Shown here: positions 15,422 through 24,437 of the stretch, one piece after another
Numbering within the stretch: the first letter of the stretch is position 1
Layout: each line of letters begins with the position of its first letter
DNA from: an uncultured bacterium
Lineage (GTDB): Bacteria > Bacteroidota > Bacteroidia > Bacteroidales > Rikenellaceae
DNA: 64,000 nt
Assembly (NCBI GenBank): GCA_905214725.1
Contig: CAJMNH010000007.1
Location: 52,978-116,977, forward strand
Reading direction: 5' to 3'
Translations under genes and position numbers: made by a program
Notes under the pieces: generated by a model
Seen by the model: the letters and a program-made list of their open reading frames with translations, nothing else
Database searches by the model: none
What the model was told of the DNA's origin: nothing

Positions 15422-17662
15422 CTACCGATAAACCGTCACCGTGATTTCACGGCGGATATCGGTGGCCGGAATCTCGATTACGAGGCCGTTCTCGCCGTCG
15501 TAGAGAGGCTTCACGGCACGTCGGCCCACCTTCACCCGTTTGGCCGACGACACGCCGGGCAAACGCAACGTATAGCTCCGTTCGGGCAGCTGTCCGTCGT
15601 ACTCGCCCTCGGTGGAGCGGATCGTGACGGTCACGGTCGCCGGTTGCAGCCGGTAGTTCAATTCGGTGGTGGCGTACCGGCCCCGCTCGTAGTCGCGGCT
15701 CAGACCGTCGTCCTCATAAAGCGTATAGGTGTTGTCGGCGCCGGGACGACCGGGATAGGCCGTCAGCACGAGATGTTTCAACGGCGTCGAAGCCGGACGC
15801 GAAGTATAAGGCTGCGTGGGCAGCACCCAACCGCCCCGCACGAAGAGCGGGAAGGCGTCGAGCGGCTTGCTCACGTCACACTCGGTGCCGCCTTCGTGCG
15901 CCTCGTGCGTAAAGAAATCGTACCAGATCTCGCCCTCGGGAAACCACACTTTTTGCGACGCCGTCCGCTCCTCGCCTTCGCCCGGACGGGTAATGGGCGC
16001 CGCCAGCAACAGATCGCCGAAGAGAAACTCCTGCGGATTGCGATAGGCCGCCTCCTGCTCGCCGTAGTCGATAAAGAGCGACCGGTTGAGCGGCACCATC
16101 GTCGAATGCACCTGCCATACGCTCGAATAGACATAGGGCATCAACTCCGAACGTAGGTGATAGGCGCGGCGCATGGCTTCGGTTTCGCGTTCGCCCCAGA
16201 GCCATGGGCGGCGGTCGAGCTCCTTGCTCTTGGTCGAGTGGATGCGCAGCGCGGCCGACAGCGCGCCGAACTGCGTCCAGCGCACGTAGAGTTCGGGATT
16301 GCGCTCGCCGCGGAATCCGCCGATGTCGTGCGCCCAATAGTAGCATCCGGCGTGGCTGCTCGTGGCCGACAGCAGCACCTCGAAGGCGAGCAGTTCCCAG
16401 TTGGCCTGCGCGTCGCCCGAGAACTGGATCGGATGGCGGTGGTCGCCCCAGCCGGCCCAGCGGCTGTACCCCGCCCCGCGCCGGTCGCCGCGTTCCGAAT
16501 CGCGGTAGTAGAGGTGATTGAGCCACCGCAGCGTCGAGATTTCATAACCGCGCACCTTAGGATAGAGATAGTTCTGCTGCCAGTCGAGCCACCAGAAATC
16601 GAGGTCGTCCGAATCGGGATTATGGTGCGCATAGCGGAAAAAATTACGCATGTAGGTCGAGTCGCCCGCATCGAAAAGCAACGTCCGACCGCTCGCCGGG
16701 TCTTCACCCATGGCGCGCATGAAATCGCCGTAGACCGCTTCATGAGGGCGGATGCCGTCATGGGGATGATCGTTGGCCGAGACCGTGACGCCCAGCTTGT
16801 GAAGCGTATCGACCAGCCCTGCGGGATCGGGAATCAGCTTGCGGTTCCACGTATAACCCGTCCAGCTGCGGCTACCGGCATGCCCCGTACCGACGGTAGC
16901 GTCGAGCGTATGCCAGTCCATATCGAAAACGATGTTGTCGAGCGGAAAATCGTATTGGTCATATCCTCTCACGATATCGATATAGTCCTGCGCCGTATAG
17001 TTCCAGTAACGACAATACCAAACGCCGTGGATCGACTTGCGCGTCATCGGCACGCGGCCGCCGATGGCGCCCAGATCGGCCAGCGCCGCACGGTAGTCGT
17101 TGCCGTAGACAAAGCAATACTGATCCTGCACGTGACGTTTCGTGTCGCGGCGCGCCAGCCAACCGTCGACGAGCAGGTCGCTGCCCTCGTCGTCGATCAG
17201 ATACCAGCCGTCGCGGCTCAGCAGACCGTCGTCGAGCGGCACGGCCTCGGTTACGCGGTCGAGCGTCTCAATGGCGCCGCCCAGATTGTTGCGGAAGATG
17301 CAGCGGTTGGTGAACTTTTTCTCCTTGCCGTTCAACTTGTAGTAAGCCGCGAAGTTGTGCAGACCGAAAGGAAAGCCGTCGTTTTCGTAGACGATGCGCA
17401 GCCGCGACGTGCGGATTTCATACCGGCCGCCGCCCAATTCCGTCACCTCGAAATCCCTCAACAGATGCGAACGGTCGTAGGCGAAATAGGTCGGAGCGTC
17501 CACGAACTTTCCGTCGAGAGCATATTCCAGCCGGAACAGCGTAGGTGTAATAAGCGTCAGACGGTTGTTGCCGAACACGAGCGGATTTTCGAACGGTTTA
17601 TCGGCCCCTGCGGCAGACAGCAGCGACAACAATGCGAGAAGCAAAGAGCAGAGACGTTTCAT
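15422..17662 (-). CDS. Secreted glycoside hydrolase family 31 enzyme
   Basis: A 746-residue exported glycosidase; signal peptide MKRLCSLLLALLSLLSAAGA. The GH31 layout is present: an N-terminal beta-sandwich, then the barrel with NIVFDMDWHT, the nucleophile region DFWWLDWQQN, the acid/base region IQFSGDAQANW, and YWAHDIGGFRG. Further on are SRSLFIDYGEQEAAYRNPQEFLFGDLLLAAPI and a C-terminal beta domain. The FGD..LAAPI pattern is common to alpha-glucosidases and alpha-xylosidases; the substrate cannot be settled from sequence. It stands alone rather than in a SusCD locus, suggesting a general periplasmic function. Confidence 0.9.
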   Translation of the reverse strand: MKRLCSLLLALLSLLSAAGADKPFENPLVFGNNRLTLITPTLFRLEYALDGKFVDAPTYFAYDRSHLLRDFEVTELGGGRYEIRTSRLRIVYENDGFPFGLHNFAAYYKLNGKEKKFTNRCIFRNNLGGAIETLDRVTEAVPLDDGLLSRDGWYLIDDEGSDLLVDGWLARRDTKRHVQDQYCFVYGNDYRAALADLGAIGGRVPMTRKSIHGVWYCRYWNYTAQDYIDIVRGYDQYDFPLDNIVFDMDWHTLDATVGTGHAGSRSWTGYTWNRKLIPDPAGLVDTLHKLGVTVSANDHPHDGIRPHEAVYGDFMRAMGEDPASGRTLLFDAGDSTYMRNFFRYAHHNPDSDDLDFWWLDWQQNYLYPKVRGYEISTLRWLNHLYYRDSERGDRRGAGYSRWAGWGDHRHPIQFSGDAQANWELLAFEVLLSATSSHAGCYYWAHDIGGFRGERNPELYVRWTQFGALSAALRIHSTKSKELDRRPWLWGERETEAMRRAYHLRSELMPYVYSSVWQVHSTMVPLNRSLFIDYGEQEAAYRNPQEFLFGDLLLAAPITRPGEGEERTASQKVWFPEGEIWYDFFTHEAHEGGTECDVSKPLDAFPLFVRGGWVLPTQPYTSRPASTPLKHLVLTAYPGRPGADNTYTLYEDDGLSRDYERGRYATTELNYRLQPATVTVTIRSTEGEYDGQLPERSYTLRLPGVSSAKRVKVGRRAVKPLYDGENGLVIEIPATDIRREITVTVYR

Positions 17663-17740
17663 AGGATATGCGTTTAGACTTTACAAATTTACGATTAAAT
17701 TTCAGATACGCTCTTCTATTTCCCCTGAAAAACAAAAAAT

Positions 17741-17768
17741 CGGCGGGAAAGTCTAAACCTTCCCGCCG
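17741..17768 (-). terminator. Terminator of the S46 peptidase gene
   Basis: CGGCGGGAA (17741-17749) pairs with TTCCCGCCG (17760-17768). On the minus strand it is followed by ATTTTTTG, about 20 bases after the stop at 17791. Confidence 0.9.
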
Positions 17769-17790
17769 ACCGTAACAGTTACGCAGCCGC

Positions 17791-19938
17791 TTAATTTTCC
17801 ATGGGTTTACCGTCGCGCACGAGCGTCATTTCACGCACCAGATATCCCGCATCGGCGAACTCGTCGATGATGAACAGCACATAGCGGATATCGACCGAAA
17901 TGGTGCGCTGCAATGCCGGTTCGAAGGCCACGTCGCCCGACATCGCCTCCCAGTTGCCGTCGAAAGCGAGTCCGAGCAATTCGCCCCGCCCGTTCATGAT
18001 CGGCGAACCGGAGTTGCCGCCCGTAATATCGAGATTCGCGAGAAACGCCACCGGCAACTCGCCCTCTTCGTTGGCATACGGACCGAACTCCCGCGCGGCA
18101 TACAGCTCCTTGAGTTTTTCGGGAACGGTGAACTCCGTCGGATTCTTCGGATCCTCCTTCTCCATAACGCCCCGCAGCGTCGTGTAATAGTGATAGGTCA
18201 CACCGTCGGCCGGATCGTAGGGGAGCACCTGCCCGTAAGTAAGACGGATCGTAAAGTTGGCGTCCGAAGCCCACGCCTTGTCCGGTTGTTGTAGCATCAG
18301 GCCCTTGATATAAAGACGGTGGCCGTCGGCATATTTCCGGTTAGACTCCTTCTGCTCCTCCCGCAGTTCGAGCATCTTGCCCGTCACCGACAGGGTCAGC
18401 AGCGTCGCCGGATCGTTATCCAGCCGCTCCCGCGAAAAATGATCCACGAAATCCAGCGCACGCGCCTCATCGGCGAAAACCGAGTTGTCGTAAAGGTAGT
18501 CGACGGCAGCGTCCAGATCGTCGAATTGCTCCTGCGCCTCGGTGAAAACACCCGGCAGCTCCTTGACATTTTCCAGCACCAGTTCGAACATGCGGCGTGC
18601 GACGCGACGGTCGGTCGCCGAACTGTAATCCTTGTAGAAATTGCGCAGTTTAGCTTTGAGCGTTTCGGTATCTTCGAGTTTCTTACCCTTCTTGCCGACC
18701 GAGGCGATCACATAGGCCGCAGGCGTCATGATCTCCACCGAACGCTGCAACGCCTCGTTGAGATACTGCTGCGCGGCATAGGCCGTATTGCTCTCGGCAA
18801 CTGCGTCGCGGATCATCCCCAACGCTTCGTCATAGCGTTCCCCGTCCACGCTGTTGGCCTCGGCCCACTGCTGGAAGGCGCGCTCCTGCTCCTGCTTCTT
18901 CCCCTTCACGTCGAGCCGTTCGATGCCCCGCGACATACCCATCGCATTCTTCCAGTAGTTCGACGACTGGGCGTATTTCGACGCATACTGGATGCGCACC
19001 TTGTCGCTGGCGGCCATATCTTCGGCCAGAATCTTCTGACGCTCGCCACGAATGAAGATACGCTGCGGATTGGTAATCGAGAGCATCCGGTCGATCTCGT
19101 ACGAAGTCATGTAACGCTGCGTCGAGCCGGGAAAACCCATGATCATGGCGAAATCCCCCTCTTCGTAACCGTCGAGCGAAACCTTGAGATACTCTTCGGC
19201 TTTGTAGGGAACGTTCTTCGCCGAATACTCCGCCGGACGGTTCTCCTTGTCGGCATAGATGCGGAACATCGAGAAATCGCCCGTATGGCGCGGCCACATC
19301 CAGTTGTCGGTGTCGCCGCCGAACTTGCCGATCGAATTGGGCGGCGTACCGACCAGACGGATATCCTTGTAAACCTCCATCGCAAAGGCGAAATACTGAT
19401 TGCCGCCGAAGAAGGGCTTGACCGAAATCTCCATGTCGGGATACTCTTTCCCGAAACGTTTCTTAACCTCAGCGACCTGTTTTTTCACCAGTTCGGCGCG
19501 CTCCTCGCCCATCGCGGTCGAAGGCACGGCAGCCAGCACATCGGCCGTTACGTCGGCGATATGACGGACGAATCGTACCTCCAGTCCGGGAGCGGGCAGC
19601 TCCTCGGCGCGCGAACGCGCCCAGAAACCGTTTTTCAAAAAATCATGTTCGACCGACGACAGCGACTGAATGGCTCCGTAGCCGCAGTGATGGTTCGTCA
19701 GCAGCAATCCTTCGGGCGACACCACCTCGCCCGTACACCCTGCACCGAAGATGACGATCGCGTCCTTCAACGACGAGTGATCGGCGGCGTAAATCTCCTC
19801 GGCCGAGAGTTTACACCCCTTGGCCTGCATATCTGCGATATTCATCCGCTGAAGATAGGGCAGCAGCCACATCCCCTCATCGGCCGACGCCGCGAAGAAA
19901 AAGAAATTCATCGTTACGAACAAAAAGAGTTTTCTCAT
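17791..19938 (-). CDS. S46 family dipeptidyl-peptidase, DPP7-like
   Basis: A 715-residue exported serine peptidase that removes dipeptides from peptide N-termini in the periplasm. The catalytic triad is visible: His in LLLTNHHCGYGA, Asp in the stretch around DTDNWMWPRHTGDFSMFRIYAD, and Ser in TGGNSGSPIMNG. The specificity position in LAFDGNWEAMSGD (about residue 661) is glycine. In the characterised family Gly here goes with hydrophobic P1 preference (DPP7) and Arg with Asp/Glu preference (DPP11), so DPP7 is predicted. The signal peptide is MRKLFLFVTMNFFFFAASA. S46 enzymes are typical of amino-acid-fermenting Bacteroidetes. It lies 49 bases after the potassium transporter gene. Confidence 0.93.
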   Translation of the reverse strand: MRKLFLFVTMNFFFFAASADEGMWLLPYLQRMNIADMQAKGCKLSAEEIYAADHSSLKDAIVIFGAGCTGEVVSPEGLLLTNHHCGYGAIQSLSSVEHDFLKNGFWARSRAEELPAPGLEVRFVRHIADVTADVLAAVPSTAMGEERAELVKKQVAEVKKRFGKEYPDMEISVKPFFGGNQYFAFAMEVYKDIRLVGTPPNSIGKFGGDTDNWMWPRHTGDFSMFRIYADKENRPAEYSAKNVPYKAEEYLKVSLDGYEEGDFAMIMGFPGSTQRYMTSYEIDRMLSITNPQRIFIRGERQKILAEDMAASDKVRIQYASKYAQSSNYWKNAMGMSRGIERLDVKGKKQEQERAFQQWAEANSVDGERYDEALGMIRDAVAESNTAYAAQQYLNEALQRSVEIMTPAAYVIASVGKKGKKLEDTETLKAKLRNFYKDYSSATDRRVARRMFELVLENVKELPGVFTEAQEQFDDLDAAVDYLYDNSVFADEARALDFVDHFSRERLDNDPATLLTLSVTGKMLELREEQKESNRKYADGHRLYIKGLMLQQPDKAWASDANFTIRLTYGQVLPYDPADGVTYHYYTTLRGVMEKEDPKNPTEFTVPEKLKELYAAREFGPYANEEGELPVAFLANLDITGGNSGSPIMNGRGELLGLAFDGNWEAMSGDVAFEPALQRTISVDIRYVLFIIDEFADAGYLVREMTLVRDGKPMEN

Positions 19939-19987
19939 CTGTATTATTCTTAAAAATTAAACATAAACAACTGGGTTATTTCACCCG

Positions 19988-21409
19988 TTACACAGCCAGA
20001 TCCTCGTCGTCGGTGCTCTGCGGTCGGCGGTTCAACCGCGCCAAAAAGGCTATTCCCAACGTCAAAACCCCTACCCGGCCGATAAACATCAGCGCAATAA
20101 GTATGATTTTGCCCACAGCCGACAGCGAAGCGGTAACGCCCGATGAAAGACCGACTGTTCCCAATGCCGATGCCGCTTCGAAAATCAGTGAAAGAATCGG
20201 CATATCGTCCGCTTCGCTCAGAGAAAGGAGATAGATGCCCAACCACAGAATTACCGTATAGAAAACAAAGGTGGTCAACGCAGTCTCCACCCTGTAATGA
20301 GGAATGTGATGACCGGCAAAGGTAATCTCCTTGCGAAGTCCCAATTTGCACTTTACGAAGGCGTATACGGCCGAAAGCGTTGTCGATTTCAAACCGCCGC
20401 CTGTGCCTGAAGGCGAAGCGCCTATATACATGATCATCGTCAGTACCAGCAGCGACAACGGTACGACCGCACCCATATTCACCGTATTGAATCCCACCGT
20501 CGTCATGGCCGACATCGTTTGAAAGACCGAGACAAGCACCCTCTCCCCGGGAGCGAATTGCCGGAACGACGGTTCGAAGAAAAAGAGATGCATCGTACCC
20601 CATAACGTTACGATCGTCGTGATGCTCACGATCACTTTGGTCGTAAATGTGACCCGATACCTCCGTACGGTCAATTTACGCCATAAGTCGGAAATAACGA
20701 TAAAACCCATGGCTCCCGCATAACTGAGCGTGATGATTACCGCATTTACCGGAATATTCGTCGTGAAACGGACCAACCCTTCGGGGAAAACGCTGAATCC
20801 GGCGGTACAAAAGGCGGAGACGCTGTGGAACACGGCGCACCACAACGGCTGTTCCACCCCTTCCTGCATAAAAAGGAGATACAGTAACACGGTTCCGGCC
20901 AATTCGAAGAGAAACGTGAAGCCCACGATATGATTGACAAGCACACTGGGTCGCATCGTCTCGGGAATGGCAAACTGCGCATGAAACTCTTTCGCTTTCG
21001 TCCCCATAAAATGACGGGTAAGGTGATACATGGCAAAAGTCGAAATCGTCATATACCCCAAACCTCCGAGCTGGATGAGCAGTAAAATCACCAATTGCCC
21101 CCAAAAGGTATAATCGGTAATGCTCACCGACATGAGACCAGTCGTAGAGATCGCAGACATGGAGGTAAAGAGCTGATCGACAAACGGCACTCCGCGCGTT
21201 CTCATAAAGGGCAGCAGCAACAGAAAAGCCCCGATCAGAAAATAAACGAGATAACCGACCAAAAGTCTTCGTTGCGGCAAAGCCGACGTATACCCCAACG
21301 TCAACAGGCGTTCCACATCCGTTTTCAGCAACAGATGGCGGATACTGCGTCCCAAAGCGCGGACAGCAGACAAAAATCGGCGGCACCACCGTTCTATTCT
21401 CTGTTTCAT
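19988..21409 (-). CDS. TrkH/KtrB family potassium uptake protein
   Basis: A 473-residue membrane protein of the SKT superfamily, which moves K+ (often with Na+ or by a gated channel) into the cell. It has the four pore-loop repeats with their glycine filters, for example AISTTGLMSV and TTVGFNTVNMG, and the LIQLGGLGYMTIS helix that follows the first loop. An N-terminal basic stretch precedes the first span. Length is between KtrB and TrkH. The regulatory RCK subunit (TrkA/KtrA) is not in the window. nadA lies 7 bases upstream on the same strand, so both are probably in one transcript. Confidence 0.9.
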   Translation of the reverse strand: MKQRIERWCRRFLSAVRALGRSIRHLLLKTDVERLLTLGYTSALPQRRLLVGYLVYFLIGAFLLLLPFMRTRGVPFVDQLFTSMSAISTTGLMSVSITDYTFWGQLVILLLIQLGGLGYMTISTFAMYHLTRHFMGTKAKEFHAQFAIPETMRPSVLVNHIVGFTFLFELAGTVLLYLLFMQEGVEQPLWCAVFHSVSAFCTAGFSVFPEGLVRFTTNIPVNAVIITLSYAGAMGFIVISDLWRKLTVRRYRVTFTTKVIVSITTIVTLWGTMHLFFFEPSFRQFAPGERVLVSVFQTMSAMTTVGFNTVNMGAVVPLSLLVLTMIMYIGASPSGTGGGLKSTTLSAVYAFVKCKLGLRKEITFAGHHIPHYRVETALTTFVFYTVILWLGIYLLSLSEADDMPILSLIFEAASALGTVGLSSGVTASLSAVGKIILIALMFIGRVGVLTLGIAFLARLNRRPQSTDDEDLAV

Positions 21410-21416
21410 TGCACTG

Positions 21417-22346
21417 CTACCTGATCTCGATCATGCGACGGATCGAACGCTCGGCGGCGCGCCGCACCTCTTCGTCGATCACCACCTCCGGCGACTCGTT
21501 CTCCAAACAGGCGGCGATGCGTTCGAGGGTCACCATTTTCATATAAACGCAGTTGTTGCAGCCGCACGTCTCGTCGTCGGGCGGTGCCGGAATAAACTTC
21601 TTGCGGGGATAGCGACGCTGCATCTCCGCAAGAATACCCGCTTCGGTCACTACGATGAACTCCTCGGCGTCGCTGCGGCCGCAATAGTCCAGAATCGCCG
21701 CCGTGGAGCCCACGAAATCCGCTACTGCCGTGATGTAGGCGCGACATTCGGGATGGACGACAACTTTGGCCGCAGGGTGTTGCTCGCGCAGTTTCAGCAG
21801 TTTTTCGAGCGAAAACTCTTCGTGCACATGGCAGGCGCCGTCCCACAGCACCATATTCGTCCGCCCCGAAAGCTTCTGAACATAGGCCCCGAGATTACGG
21901 TCGGGGGCGAAGAGAATCGGCCGGTCGGCGGGAATCGACTCCACGACTTTCAGCGCGTTGGAAGAGGTACAGCAGATATCGGTCTGCGCCTTGATCTCCA
22001 CCGACGTGTTGACGTACGAGACGACCGTATGATCGGGATAGCGGGCGCGAAAACGGCGAAACGCTTCCGGCTGACAGCCGTCTGCCAGCGAGCAGCTCGC
22101 TTCGGGCACGGGAATCAACACCTTCTTGTCGGGACAGAGTACCTTGGCCGTTTCAGCCATAAAATGCACGCCCGCAAAGAGGATCAGATCGGCTTCGACC
22201 TTCTGCGCCTCGATCGACAGCGCGAGCGAGTCGCCCAAAAAGTCGGCCACGGCCTGTACCTCGGGCAGCGTATAGTAGTGCGCGAGAATCACGGCGCCTT
22301 TACGGCGTTTGAGTTCTTCGATGCGGGAAGAGAGGTTATCGACCAT
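21417..22346 (-). CDS. nadA: Quinolinate synthase A
   Basis: A 309-residue 4Fe-4S enzyme that condenses iminoaspartate with dihydroxyacetone phosphate to quinolinate in NAD synthesis. The three cluster cysteines can be placed in FAGVHFMAETAKVLCPDKKVLI, HVHEEF/HPECRAYI and PPDDETCGCNNCVYMK; further marks are ILAHYYTLPEVQAVADFLGDSL and CTSSNALKVVE. Length is normal for the family. nadB and nadC are not adjacent. Its upstream side is the long AT-rich gap 22347-22748. The gene probably heads a unit with the potassium transporter. Confidence 0.95.
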   Translation of the reverse strand: MVDNLSSRIEELKRRKGAVILAHYYTLPEVQAVADFLGDSLALSIEAQKVEADLILFAGVHFMAETAKVLCPDKKVLIPVPEASCSLADGCQPEAFRRFRARYPDHTVVSYVNTSVEIKAQTDICCTSSNALKVVESIPADRPILFAPDRNLGAYVQKLSGRTNMVLWDGACHVHEEFSLEKLLKLREQHPAAKVVVHPECRAYITAVADFVGSTAAILDYCGRSDAEEFIVVTEAGILAEMQRRYPRKKFIPAPPDDETCGCNNCVYMKMVTLERIAACLENESPEVVIDEEVRRAAERSIRRMIEIR

Positions 22347-22748
22347 CGTTTGTTTTTATTTTTTAATTCAATTTAAATTTAATTAGAAAAAAGAAAATAA
22401 ATAATGCCTGTTGACAATGTCGATAAGTTTTTTTAAGAAAAAGTTATGCAAGTCTTTTCGTCGGCAATGTTGATTACTGTTTTTAATGTTTTATTTCATT
22501 TTTCTGGTTTTCAAAGGAATGAATCGAAATAAAAAAATAATCGACATTTGTTTATAACTCTTTTCAACATTTCGACAGTTCTTTTTTCTCAACATTTCTT
22601 CGTCTTCCGACCGAATGGAGCCCGCAATAAGTTTTCAAAACTTTTTCTTGTTTTTTAGGTTTTTTCATACATACGGCGTACGATGCGATTTCGCAACTTT
22701 TCGACCCGATTAGTTGTTACGAGTTATTGCGGGTTTATGCACAACTTC
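22347..22748. other. AT-rich gap with DnaA-box-like sites; possible replication origin
   Basis: About 400 bases, strikingly AT-rich against the genome around it, with no ORF of note. One perfect E. coli-type DnaA box TTATGCACA is at 22735-22743. TGTCGATAA (22418-22426) and TGTTTATAA (about 22549-22557) are reverse-strand boxes with one mismatch, and TTATGCAAG (22444-22452) has two. TTTTCAACATTTC and TCTCAACATTTC motifs recur from about 22563 to 22600. nadA starts at its left edge, so part of it must be the nadA promoter region. Origin function is inference; see findings. Confidence 0.35.
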
Positions 22749-23807
22749 TCAACAGTTTTTCGCCATGTTTTCAACAACTTTTTCGGCGATCGAACGGTAA
22801 TAGGATTCCACTGCGGAGTCGGTTCCCGCTGCCGGTCGCCCCTCTTCCGATCCCTCCATAACGGACTGAACGATCGGAATATCGCCCAGAAAGGGTACGC
22901 CGTTCTCTTCGGCAAAGATGCGTGCGCCGCCGTGTCCGAAGAGGTAGTAACGGTTTTCGGGCAACTCCTTAGGGGTAAACCATGCCATGTTCTCGATGAT
23001 GCCTACGACGGGAATATCGATTTTGTCGGCGCGGAACATCTCTACGCCGCGCCGCACGTCGGCGACGGCTACTTGTTGAGGCGTCGAGACGATTACCGCG
23101 CCCGTGATCTTCAACTCCGAAATCACGGCCAGATGCACGCCGCCCGTGCCCGGGGGCAGGTCGATGAGCAGAAAATCCAGTCCGCCCCATTTGGTCTGGT
23201 GAATCATCTGGCGCAGGGCGTTGGTCGCCATCGCATCGCGCCAGATCAGCGCGTCGGTGGGTTTGATGAAGAAGCCGATCGACATCAGCTTGATTCCCAT
23301 CGCGTCGGCCGGCAGGATGCAATCCTCGCCGTCGAAGCGCTCGGCGTCGGGTAGATACTCCTCTACGCCGAACATCTTGGGCTGCGAAGGTCCGTAAATG
23401 TCCGCGTCGAGAATACCCACGCGGTAACCCATGTTCCGCAGCGTGAGCGCCAGATTGGCCGTGACGGTCGACTTACCGACGCCGCCCTTGCCCGAAGCGA
23501 CGGCCAGCACCTTGCCGATGCCCTCCGTGAAGGTGTGCTGCGGAGCCGGTTGCGCCGACCGCGGCGCAACCTCTTTGATAAGGACGTTGATCTGTTCTTT
23601 GGGCAGGGAGAGTTCCCCTGCGATCGCCTCCTCGATTTGGCGTTTGATTTTCACGGCGAAGGGGTCGCGCGCCTTTTCGAATTGCAATGTGACGCTCACG
23701 CGGCCTTCGCCGGCGTCGATATGTTCTACGATGCCGCTTTCGACGATGTTCCGCCCGCTTTCGGGGTGAACGATACCGGCGAGCAGCGTTTTGATTCTTT
23801 GTTCCAT
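22749..23807 (-). CDS. mrp: Mrp/NBP35 family iron-sulfur carrier ATPase
   Basis: A 352-residue P-loop ATPase that carries and delivers iron-sulfur clusters. It has an N-terminal MIP18/DUF59 domain (about 1-85, HPESGRNIVESGIVEHIDA) and an Mrp ATPase domain with the deviant Walker A GKGGVGKSTVTANLAL. FLLIDLPPGTGGVHLAV and a Walker-B-like LDADIYGPSQP follow. The CxxC pair seen in many Mrp proteins is not present in the usual place; the protein ends AKNC. Divergent promoters sit between it and the YjbR gene: TATCTTTG leftward at 23830-23837 and TAATTTTG rightward at 23886-23893. It is related to, but not, a ParA partition protein. Confidence 0.92.
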   Translation of the reverse strand: MEQRIKTLLAGIVHPESGRNIVESGIVEHIDAGEGRVSVTLQFEKARDPFAVKIKRQIEEAIAGELSLPKEQINVLIKEVAPRSAQPAPQHTFTEGIGKVLAVASGKGGVGKSTVTANLALTLRNMGYRVGILDADIYGPSQPKMFGVEEYLPDAERFDGEDCILPADAMGIKLMSIGFFIKPTDALIWRDAMATNALRQMIHQTKWGGLDFLLIDLPPGTGGVHLAVISELKITGAVIVSTPQQVAVADVRRGVEMFRADKIDIPVVGIIENMAWFTPKELPENRYYLFGHGGARIFAEENGVPFLGDIPIVQSVMEGSEEGRPAAGTDSAVESYYRSIAEKVVENMAKNC

Positions 23808-23909
23808 AACGAATCGGAATATTCAGGAACAAAGATAACGATATTTTCTCGGATAGCGGTATGTCCGATCCTCGGAAAAAATTCGTAATTTTGGAAAAAT
23901 TGCAATCGG

Positions 23910-24290
23910 ATGAATGTCGAGGAGTTCAGGGAGTACTGTCTGTCTTTGCCGAACGTTTCGGAGAAGATGCCGTTTTCTGCGGTGAACGATCTTTACAGCC
24001 GCGATGTGCTCTGTTTTTACATCGGAAGCAAGTGGTTTTGCTATGTCAATATCGTGGTGTTCGACCGCTGCTGTCTCAAATCTACGCCCGAGGCGGCGGC
24101 GGAGCTTCGCCGCCTCTACGAGGGGATTCGTCCGGCTTGGCACATGAACAAACGAATGTGGAACGACGTCTATTTCGACAGTGATGTGCCCGATGGGAAA
24201 ATCCGCGAACTGGTGGCTGACTCGTATCGGCTGGTGTTGCAGTCTCTTCCCAAGGGCGAACGGGACAGGCTTGCCGAAACCCGCGGATAA
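23910..24290 (+). CDS. MmcQ/YjbR family protein
   Basis: A 126-residue cytoplasmic protein with the MmcQ/YjbR (CyaY-like) fold: MNVEEFREYCLSLPNVSEKMPF at the start, FYIGSKWFCYVNI, LKSTPEAAAELRRLYEGIRPAWHMNKRMWNDVYFD and a final SYRLVLQSLPKGER. The family is called DNA-binding from structural similarity, but its cellular role is not known. A TAATTTTG -7 element lies at 23886-23893, close to the start codon. It sits between mrp (divergent) and sppA. Confidence 0.85.
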   Translation: MNVEEFREYCLSLPNVSEKMPFSAVNDLYSRDVLCFYIGSKWFCYVNIVVFDRCCLKSTPEAAAELRRLYEGIRPAWHMNKRMWNDVYFDSDVPDGKIRELVADSYRLVLQSLPKGERDRLAETRG

Positions 24291-24437
24291 GGGGCGATTC
24301 CGTCGTTTTCGAAAAATCGGAGACGGATTGTTTCCGACCTATTTTATAAGGATTACAATCTATTTGTGTATATTTGCTTGTCGGAAATTCTGTATATCCG
24401 AAAAGGTTAGGAATAATTACTTTAAAACTGTTGCAAT

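Noticed and set aside
17101..17160. Another CACGTG sequence considered as a parS site (also near 28023, 51424 and 59352).
   Set aside because: The flanks are not palindromic and match the parS pattern in only the central six bases.
22749..23807. Reading Mrp as a ParA partition ATPase next to a putative origin.
   Set aside because: The DUF59 domain and the GKGGVGKST context are those of Mrp; no parB is adjacent.
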